Shown here: positions 1-4,767 of the stretch, piece by piece
How the letters are laid out: the number at the start of each line of letters is the position of its first letter
Numbering within the stretch: position 1 is the stretch's first letter
Source of the DNA: Clostridiales bacterium UBA7573
GTDB lineage: Bacteria > Bacillota > Clostridia > Oscillospirales > CAG-272
Assembly: GCA_002477905.1 (NCBI GenBank)
Contig: DLLB01000067.1
Location: 1 to 5,582, forward strand
Length of the DNA stretch: 5,582 nt
Reading direction: 5' to 3'
Translations under genes and position numbers: made by a program
The notes under the pieces: generated by a model
What the model saw: the letters and a program-made list of their open reading frames with translations, nothing else
What the model was told of the DNA's origin: nothing
The model's database searches: none

Positions 1-60
1 CGTTTTTTACGGACTTGTGCAGCATGGCGTCCCCCCTTTTTGAAATAGAGTATACTTTCG

Positions 61-232
61 GTGCAATCCATGGCAAACCGTAAGTGAATTGCGTAGGTCC
101 TGAAACAATCGTCGCTCCGGGTCAGTGGTAGGATCTGTAAGGTACAAAGACAGGTTCAGATTCTATGTCGGAGCGGGCGATAGCCATTCGTAGTGCGGAG
201 TACGGATAAGCCCGTAGATATTCCTCTTTGTA
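61..232 (+). ncRNA. Candidate structured non-coding RNA, family not identified
   Basis: No protein gene is visible here, but the + strand can form a long rod. Bases 108-120 pair with 168-181 (13 pairs, one bulged G at 175), and inside this 129-137 pair with 157-165 (9 pairs). A separate hairpin pairs 186-192 with 201-207. Several pairs are G-U (112-177, 120-168, 132-162, 188-205) and would be A-C mismatches on the other strand, so the + strand is favoured. A TATACT box at 51-56 could be the -10 of its promoter, but I see no good -35. The size (about 170 nt) and rod shape resemble 6S RNA, yet I find no convincing closing stem; 72-80 with 203-212 is a weak candidate. I recognise no SRP, tmRNA, RNase P or riboswitch core. 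Both ends are estimates. Confidence 0.4.
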
Positions 233-263
233 TTTTGACTCCGAAGAAACCCTTTATAACAAG

Positions 264-300
264 ATACTCCGAACCCCGATTTCTCAGGGGTTCGGAGTAT
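264..300. terminator. Perfect 14-bp inverted repeat, likely bidirectional terminator
   Basis: Bases 264-277 are the exact reverse complement of 287-300, with a 9-base loop. The repeat lies between the convergent candidate RNA (+) and the tRNA-Val gene (-), 7 bases beyond the encoded CCA end of the tRNA. The T tracts are short on both sides (TATTTGACATT on +, TATCTTGTTAT on -), so each direction is a moderate rather than strong intrinsic terminator. Its position suggests it serves both transcripts. It could also act as a 3' processing or stability element. Confidence 0.55.
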
Positions 301-307
301 TTGACAT

Positions 308-384
308 TGGTGGAGACGAGGGGGCTCGAACCCATGACCTCACGGATGTGAACCGTGCGCTCTGACCAGCTGAGCTACGCCTCC
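308..384 (-). tRNA. tRNA-Val, anticodon CAC
   Basis: The - strand folds as a complete cloverleaf. The acceptor stem is 312-318 with 378-384 (one G-U pair), and the D arm has GCTC/GAGC around AGCTGGTCA. The anticodon stem is CACGG/CCGTG with loop TTCACAT, and the T loop is TTCGAGC. The anticodon CAC (bases 348-350 on +) reads the valine codon GUG only. The mature body is 74 nt plus an encoded CCA at 308-310. One oddity is a T-C mismatch at the second pair of the T stem (positions 50 and 64), the other stems being intact. It has its own promoter at 405-433 and no second tRNA beside it in this window. Confidence 0.95.
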
Positions 385-404
385 ATCGGAAATTGCGCTT
401 TTAT

Positions 405-433
405 AGTATACCACTTTTTTTGCGTGCTGTCAA
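405..433 (-). promoter_or_regulatory. Sigma-A promoter of the tRNA-Val gene
   Basis: On the - strand there is a perfect TTGACA -35 box (428-433), a 17-base spacer and a TATACT -10 box (405-410). Transcription would start about 10-14 bases before the mature tRNA 5' end at 384, leaving a short leader for RNase P to remove. Near-consensus boxes and optimal spacing fit a strong constitutive stable-RNA promoter. Confidence 0.87.
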
Positions 434-540
434 GGGGTTTTGAAAGAAAATCTGCTGAAAAATGATTTTTTTGTGAAAGGAATCGGGACAGAAAAGAAAA
501 TCAGGAAAAACGACGGGAAAAATCCGTTTTTTCAAAAAAA

Positions 541-560
541 TCCTTGCAAATCCTTGCAAC
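541..560 (+). repeat. Tandem 10-base direct repeat at the operon -35 region
   Basis: The decamer TCCTTGCAAA occurs at 541-550 and again, with the last base changed to C, at 551-560. The second copy contains the TTGCAA taken as the -35 box of the nuclease operon. A one-helical-turn direct repeat over a -35 box could be a regulator site, or simply a duplication that supplies two -35 candidates. Only the second copy has a well-spaced -10 box. Confidence 0.6.
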
Positions 561-582
561 AGATGAAAAAATATGCTACAAT
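554..582 (+). promoter_or_regulatory. Extended -10 sigma-A promoter for the nuclease-ATPase operon
   Basis: TTGCAA (554-559), a 17-base spacer and TACAAT (577-582) form a good vegetative promoter, strengthened by the TG motif at 574-575 one base before the -10 box. The start point should be near 589, giving a leader of about 95 nt before the TTG start codon at 685. No other comparably placed pair of boxes is visible upstream of that gene. Confidence 0.8.
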
Positions 583-620
583 ATATTCTATAAATAAACA
601 CAATATATTTTCTATAAAAT
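578..620 (+). repeat. Imperfect AT-rich direct repeat over the transcription start
   Basis: Bases 578-595 recur at 600-620. Both copies start ACAATATATT and continue to CTATAAA; the second has two extra T and one extra A. The centre-to-centre spacing is about 22 bases, roughly two helical turns. The first copy contains most of the -10 box and the predicted start point, and the second lies in the early leader. It may be a binding site for a dimeric regulator or a slippage duplication. Confidence 0.55.
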
Positions 621-641
621 TCTTTCGTCCACCCCGATTGG

Positions 642-659
642 CGGCAGGGCAGTCTGCCG
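642..659 (+). promoter_or_regulatory. Leader hairpin just upstream of the ribosome binding site
   Basis: CGGCAG (642-647) and CTGCCG (654-659) form a perfect 6-bp GC-rich stem with a 6-base loop, followed by TTTT (660-663) and then the palindrome TTTGCGCAAA (661-670), which runs into the Shine-Dalgarno sequence. The stem followed by T's looks like a miniature terminator or attenuator, but four T's are few. It could instead affect ribosome access or mRNA stability. I see no anti-terminator partner or known ligand-binding core. Confidence 0.35.
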
Positions 660-667
660 TTTTGCGC

Positions 668-675
668 AAAGGAGG
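668..675 (+). promoter_or_regulatory. Strong Shine-Dalgarno site fixing a TTG start
   Basis: AAAGGAGG at 668-675 matches the 16S 3' end almost fully and lies 9 bases before the TTG at 685-687. No ATG or GTG lies at a usable distance, and the predicted protein begins exactly at the family's N-terminal strand (LKLIHCADAH), so the TTG is the real start. Confidence 0.8.
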
Positions 676-684
676 AAATTTGTT

Positions 685-1797
685 TTGTTAAAGCTGATTC
701 ATTGTGCCGACGCACATTTAGACACGCCGTTTACCGGCAATCAGGCGGCAATGCGACGAGAAGAACTTCGCGCCCGTTTTGCTCAAATGATCGCGTTTGC
801 GCAAGCAAAGTCCGTGGATCTGTTACTGATTGCCGGTGATTTGTTTGACGCGCCGCAAGTCAGCCGTCAGACGGCGGAATTTGTTTGCGAAGAATTTGCA
901 AAGATCCCGACCTGCAAAATCGTGATCGCTACGGGCAACCATGATCCCTATACGGAAACGTCCGTTTGGCAGACGCTTGCGCTTCCGGATCATGTGTTTT
1001 TGTTTACCAAGCCGCAAATGACGCGGTATTCATTCCCCGAACTGCAGGTGGACGTTTACGGTTATGGATTCGATCATCCGCAATTGCTTGCGTCTCCTTT
1101 GGCGGGGTTCCGTGCGGAAGGGGATCATACCGCACTGCTTTGTATACACGGAGAAATCGGCAATCCGCTTTCTCCCAAAGGTCCGATTTCCTTGCAGGAT
1201 ATCGCGCACAGCGGTGTGCGCTACGCCGCGATCGGGCATATCCATAACACAGAGGGCGTGAAGCATCTGGAGCATACCGCTTATGCATACAGCGGAAGTC
1301 TGTGCGCAAGGGACTTTGGTGAGATCGGAAAAAAGGGTTTTTTCTACATAGAGATCGAGCCGGACAGTCTGCGGGAAACCTTTGTGGAGCTGCCGGGCAG
1401 GCATTACGAGATCGAGACGATCAGCGCGGACGGCATGCGAAGCGGCACGGAAGCGGTGGAAGCCATCCGCACGCGGATCGCGGAACGCGGGTTTGACGAA
1501 TATACGGCATTGCGAGTTGTGCTCACCGGCAGTACAACGCCGGATTTTGTACTGACAGACAGTGATCTTGCGGATAATTTCCCGGATCTACTGAAAATAG
1601 AAGCGGACAACCGCACCATGCCGATCTATGATGCGGACGCACTGTTACAGGATCCCGGTATTCGGGGAGCGTTTTTCAAAGAGATGCAACCGCTTTTGGA
1701 AAGCGGCAGTACAGAACAGCGCAAGGTGGCGGCTTTGGCATTGAAAGCGGGACTGCGCGCGCTTGCCGGAGATGATCCGGAAGGAATCCAGTTATGA
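685..1797 (+). CDS. Mre11/SbcD-type metallophosphoesterase, YhaO-like DNA repair nuclease
   Basis: This 370-residue cytoplasmic protein is a calcineurin-like phosphoesterase of the SbcD/Mre11 superfamily, expected to cut DNA at ends or hairpins with two metal ions, usually Mn. The metal-binding motifs appear in the right order: D9-x-H11, GDLFD (51-55), GNHD (84-87), H155 in IHGE and GHIH (184-187), followed by the conserved YSGS (202-205). The remaining 150 or so residues would be the capping and partner-binding part. It is somewhat shorter than SbcD or B. subtilis YhaO (about 400). The start is TTG, set by a strong ribosome site 9 bases upstream. An SMC-like ATPase follows after 18 bases, so the two are almost certainly co-transcribed and form a nuclease-ATPase complex. 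The YhaO assignment, rather than classical SbcD, rests on the YhaN-like neighbour. The substrate is inferred from the family. Confidence 0.9.
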   Translation: MLKLIHCADAHLDTPFTGNQAAMRREELRARFAQMIAFAQAKSVDLLLIAGDLFDAPQVSRQTAEFVCEEFAKIPTCKIVIATGNHDPYTETSVWQTLALPDHVFLFTKPQMTRYSFPELQVDVYGYGFDHPQLLASPLAGFRAEGDHTALLCIHGEIGNPLSPKGPISLQDIAHSGVRYAAIGHIHNTEGVKHLEHTAYAYSGSLCARDFGEIGKKGFFYIEIEPDSLRETFVELPGRHYEIETISADGMRSGTEAVEAIRTRIAERGFDEYTALRVVLTGSTTPDFVLTDSDLADNFPDLLKIEADNRTMPIYDADALLQDPGIRGAFFKEMQPLLESGSTEQRKVAALALKAGLRALAGDDPEGIQL

Positions 1798-1815
1798 AAA
1801 GGCAGGGGAACAGGT

Positions 1816-4056
1816 ATGAAAATTGAACAGATTCATATAGATCGCTTTGCCGGAATGACCGACCGTACATTTTCCTTTGGGGAAGGGATCAATCTGATCG
1901 AGGGAAAAAACGAAGCCGGAAAATCCACCTTGTGTGCGTTTATCCGCTTTATGCTGTACGGTTTTTCCGATAAGACCAAACGGAATCTGTATCTGCCTTG
2001 GGACGCGGATTTTGCGGGGGGCAGTATGATTGTGCTCGGCGACGATCATTGCCGCTATCGCATCGAGCGGCAGAGCGGCAGATCCGGGCGGGGCAATGTG
2101 ACGGTGTTTCGTTTGCCTGCGGAGGTGAAACTGCCGAAAGATACGGAGCCTTGGCGGATGTTTCTCGGATTGCCGGAGGAATTGTTTATTCGCAGTGCGT
2201 TTGTCGGGCAGATAGACGGCGCGGGTGTCGGCGGCGGAGATGTCAGCCGCGCGATCGAGCGCCTGCTGTTCTCCGCGGATGAATCGACCAACATTGATTG
2301 GGCAATGAAGCGATTGGATGCCGCGCGTACCCAACTGCGGCACAAGCGCGGGGACGGCGGAAAACTGGCAGAGATGGAAGCGGAGCAGACGCAACTTCGG
2401 CAACGTCTCCAGGCGGCAAACGATGCGCAGGGAAAAATTTTCGCGTTGCAGAACGACGCCGCGGCGTACCGTGAAAAAATCAAAGCCTGTCAAGACGGAA
2501 TAGAAACGGCGCGGGAAGCCGAAAAACTTTGGGAAGAAGGAAATTTGCGCCAACGGTATCGTACCTATGAGGACTGCCGGCAGACGGTCCTGCGGGCAGA
2601 GCGGGAACTTTCCGAAACAAAACGCTGTTTTTCCGTGGAGGAATTTTTACCGGATTCCGCGTTTTTGACGCAATTGCGGGATGCGGCTTCCAAACAGGCA
2701 CTGACCGAACAGGCGGAGAAGGAAGCGGTACAGGCTTGTGAATACGCACGGCAGAACATTCCGAAACCCGACACTTTTCCGGAAAAGGAATCCATGGAAC
2801 AGGATCGTGTGCGTGCGGTCAATGGTGCCAAGCAAAAGCGGCTGCTTCAGAAAGGGTTGTTGCTATGCGCGGCGCTGACGCTTTTCTTCGGCGCATGTCT
2901 TGCCCTGCGCCTTTTCCGGGTACCGCCGTTTCGTTTTCTTCCCGTCGTTGTGCCGGCGGCATTGACGGGGATAGCCGTTGTGTTTGGTGTGCTGTGTACG
3001 GTTTTACGGGTAAAGAAAAGCTGGCAGATTCTGTCCCTTTCCACCCGTTACGGATTGCAGGACGGACAGACCTTGGATATGCAACTGGATAAAATTCATG
3101 ATTATCGGGATCTGATAAAGAGACGCACGGAAGAATACGAGCAACAATGTCAAACCAAATTACAGCGGGAGAGCGACGCCCGGCGCGCACAGAGCGATGC
3201 GGCGGCGTTGTACGGACGTGTCGGAAGTGCGGATGCGGCAAGCGCGATCCGTTTTTCCGAACGCGCCATTCAGGAGGTGACGGAAAAGGAAGCAGCGTAC
3301 CGACAAGCCTGCGCGGCGCTGGACACCGCAAAAGCCCTGTTGGAGCCGTATGATCCGGTGTTGGCAGAGCAGTATGCCAACACGCCCTTTGACGCGAAAC
3401 GTGCGGCGGAAGTGCCGATTGCAAAAGTGCGCGCCGATCTGGTGCAGCTCCAGTATGATCTGAAAGATCTGCAAGGAAAATTGCAGGCGGTGGAACTGCA
3501 ACTGACCAAATTACAGGCAAGTACGGAACTACCTGCTACCATACAGACACTGCTGGAGGCAAATCTCGCGCAGTGCAAGCAACTGCAAATGCGGTGCGAT
3601 GCTTATCAGCTTGCTTATGAGAAATTGCAGGATGCGGGAGTGCATTTGCGCGAAAGCTTATCTCCGCGGTTGTCCAAAAGCGCCGGAGAGTTGCTTGGCA
3701 GTATCACGGGCGGCAAGTACACGGAACTGCGGGTGGCGGCGGATCTGTGTATGCGGTATTCCACGGAAGCCGGCGGCGTCAATATGCATGATCTGGTATA
3801 TCTCAGCAGCGGTACGCAGGATGCGGCATATATTGCACTGCGGATTGCATTGATGCGGTTGCTCATGCGGGAAAAAGTTCCGATGTTTTTTGACGAGAGC
3901 TTTGCCCGTATGGATGATACGCGCCTTGACGCGATGTTACGGATCTTAGCAAGCGCGGCGCTTGGCGGTGCGCAGTTATTCCTGTTTACCAGTCAGACGC
4001 GGGACGCGGCATTGCTCGCGCCGGTCGCTTCTTTTGAAACCCTGAAACTGTCCTGA
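1816..4056 (+). CDS. Rad50/SbcC-type SMC-like ATPase with central membrane hairpin, YhaN-like
   Basis: This 746-residue protein has split ABC-ATPase halves at its two ends. At the N-terminus are Walker A GKNEAGKST (30-38) and a Q-loop in FVGQID (Q132). At the C-terminus are the signature LSSGTQ (663-668), Walker B PMFFDES with D693-E694, and the D-loop FARMDD. Between them are two Gln/Glu/Ala-rich helical arms, about 165-345 and 400-610, typical of a coiled coil. There is no CxxC zinc hook; the centre holds two hydrophobic segments, about 347-364 and 374-397, flanked by Lys and Arg. That suggests an ATPase with a membrane-inserted tip. It resembles COG4717/YhaN but is shorter than B. subtilis YhaN (over 900). 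The usual H-switch position reads FTSQTRD, with Gln where His is expected. The ATG has an AGGGG site 7 bases upstream. Its partner should be the preceding nuclease. Confidence 0.9.
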   Translation: MKIEQIHIDRFAGMTDRTFSFGEGINLIEGKNEAGKSTLCAFIRFMLYGFSDKTKRNLYLPWDADFAGGSMIVLGDDHCRYRIERQSGRSGRGNVTVFRLPAEVKLPKDTEPWRMFLGLPEELFIRSAFVGQIDGAGVGGGDVSRAIERLLFSADESTNIDWAMKRLDAARTQLRHKRGDGGKLAEMEAEQTQLRQRLQAANDAQGKIFALQNDAAAYREKIKACQDGIETAREAEKLWEEGNLRQRYRTYEDCRQTVLRAERELSETKRCFSVEEFLPDSAFLTQLRDAASKQALTEQAEKEAVQACEYARQNIPKPDTFPEKESMEQDRVRAVNGAKQKRLLQKGLLLCAALTLFFGACLALRLFRVPPFRFLPVVVPAALTGIAVVFGVLCTVLRVKKSWQILSLSTRYGLQDGQTLDMQLDKIHDYRDLIKRRTEEYEQQCQTKLQRESDARRAQSDAAALYGRVGSADAASAIRFSERAIQEVTEKEAAYRQACAALDTAKALLEPYDPVLAEQYANTPFDAKRAAEVPIAKVRADLVQLQYDLKDLQGKLQAVELQLTKLQASTELPATIQTLLEANLAQCKQLQMRCDAYQLAYEKLQDAGVHLRESLSPRLSKSAGELLGSITGGKYTELRVAADLCMRYSTEAGGVNMHDLVYLSSGTQDAAYIALRIALMRLLMREKVPMFFDESFARMDDTRLDAMLRILASAALGGAQLFLFTSQTRDAALLAPVASFETLKLS

Positions 4057-4144
4057 TGGATTTTTCGTTTTTGCGCATAGATTTTCCGAAGATGGGGATA
4101 CTCTCCACAGAACCCGATCAAATCAAAAAAGGAGAGGATTTTCT

Positions 4145-4600
4145 ATGGCATCTCTGACACAGAAGGAAACGGAATTACTCAAGGATTTGCGTGCGCAGGA
4201 ACAGCTTTGCATTGACAAATACACCAAGCACTCGGCAGAAGCGAAAGATCCGCAACTGAAGAATCTCTTTACGGAGATTGCGCAGATTGAGCGCAAGCAC
4301 TTGCAAACCATCGACGAAATTGCGGCGGGGCAGACGCCTGCAACCGGCGGCGCAGGGCAGTCCGCGCCGAAATTCCAACCGCAAAGCCATCCGATGACGC
4401 CGGAGGACAAACAGGCGGACACCTATCTTTGCGCGGATGTGCTGGCGTCCGAAAAACATGCTTCCGGTCTTTATGACACCAGTATTTTTGAATTTTCCGA
4501 TGTGGCGCTGCGCAATGTGCTCAACCACATTCAGAAAGAGGAACAGGAGCACGGGCAGATGATTTCCGCTTATATGCAGGCAAATCAGATGTATTGCTGA
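4145..4600 (+). CDS. CotF-family spore coat protein, ferritin-like, with internal duplication
   Basis: The 151-residue product resembles the Coat F family: the C-terminal half (about 90-150, with ADVLASEKHASGLYD and EEQEHGQMI) carries that family's pattern. No signal peptide or membrane segment is seen, which fits assembly onto the spore from the mother cell. The N-terminal half (11-56) aligns without gaps to 95-140, sharing E19/E103, Y26/Y110, E49/E133 and H52/H136. Two E...ExxH hairpins make a complete ferritin-like four-helix, di-iron-type ligand set, joined by a Pro/Gly/Gln-rich linker (about 62-90). AAAGGAGAGG lies 8 bases before the ATG. It is 88 bases from the preceding ATPase gene, with no terminator between, so read-through is possible; a strong terminator follows. 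A metal-binding or oxidase role is inference; a purely structural coat role is equally possible. Confidence 0.82.
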   Translation: MASLTQKETELLKDLRAQEQLCIDKYTKHSAEAKDPQLKNLFTEIAQIERKHLQTIDEIAAGQTPATGGAGQSAPKFQPQSHPMTPEDKQADTYLCADVLASEKHASGLYDTSIFEFSDVALRNVLNHIQKEEQEHGQMISAYMQANQMYC

Positions 4601-4614
4601 CCAAATTAAAAACC

Positions 4615-4655
4615 AAACACCGGAACGCATCTTTGGGATGCGTTCCGGTGTTTTT
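4615..4655 (+). terminator. Strong intrinsic terminator after the CotF-family gene
   Basis: CACCGGAACGCATC (4618-4631) pairs perfectly with 4637-4650 across a 5-base loop, followed by five T's (4651-4655). Upstream A's at 4615-4617 extend the stem to 17 pairs. It lies 14 bases after the stop codon and separates this transcript from the oxidoreductase gene. Confidence 0.93.
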
Positions 4656-4727
4656 GGATAGACCGGTAGAGTTTGTGGCTTGCTGATTGCCGGTTCTGCA
4701 TGATTTCCGGATAAAACCATTTAACTT

Positions 4728-4740
4728 GGGTATACTACCC
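4728..4740 (+). promoter_or_regulatory. Possible -10 box inside a small palindrome before the oxidoreductase gene
   Basis: GGGTA-TAC-TACCC is a perfect 5-bp inverted repeat with a 3-base centre, and it contains TATACT (4731-4736), a plausible -10 box 31 bases before the start codon. There is no clear -35 at 16-18 bases' spacing (CGGATA or similar), so the promoter may be weak or need an activator. A dyad placed on the -10 could be a repressor site. The strong terminator just upstream means the gene needs a promoter here. Confidence 0.35.
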
Positions 4741-4767
4741 GTATTCTTTGACAGGCGGGTGAATTGT

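Noticed and set aside
61..232. SRP RNA, tmRNA, RNase P RNA or c-di-GMP riboswitch
   Set aside because: The GGCAAACC at 72-79 resembles part of a GEMM riboswitch, but the rest of that core is missing. No GGAAGGAAGCAG-like SRP tip, tmRNA tRNA-like end or RNase P core was found.
440..691. Small + strand reading frame in the operon leader beginning with TTG
   Set aside because: It starts upstream of the operon promoter, has no ribosome site, has AT-driven Lys/Phe/Asn-rich composition and overlaps the start of the nuclease gene. It is best explained as chance.
1792..2553. Long - strand frame (253 codons) opposite the ATPase gene
   Set aside because: It lies antisense to a gene with intact Walker A and Q-loop motifs, and its product is low-complexity in Arg, Pro and His with no recognisable domain. 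It is a codon-bias shadow.
2819..3520. Second long - strand frame (233 codons) opposite the ATPase gene
   Set aside because: Same reason: antisense to the hydrophobic and coiled-coil region, no ribosome site, Arg/Pro-rich translation.
4076..4083. CATAGATT as a sporulation sigma-E/sigma-K -10 box for the coat gene
   Set aside because: It resembles the CATA-type -10 motif, but I found no matching -35 element at a suitable distance, so it was not called. A mother-cell promoter remains possible.
4097..4102. GATACT as a -10 box before the coat gene
   Set aside because: The best -35 (TTGCGC at 4071-4076) is 20 bases away, too far for a standard promoter, and no exact extended -10 TG is present.
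4728..4740. CsoR-type copper operator
   Set aside because: CsoR sites read TACCC...GGGTA outward, whereas this dyad has the opposite order and a much shorter spacing.
4748..4753. Perfect TTGACA just before the oxidoreductase gene
   Set aside because: There is no -10 box 16-18 bases downstream, and a start there would fall inside the coding sequence; treated as chance.
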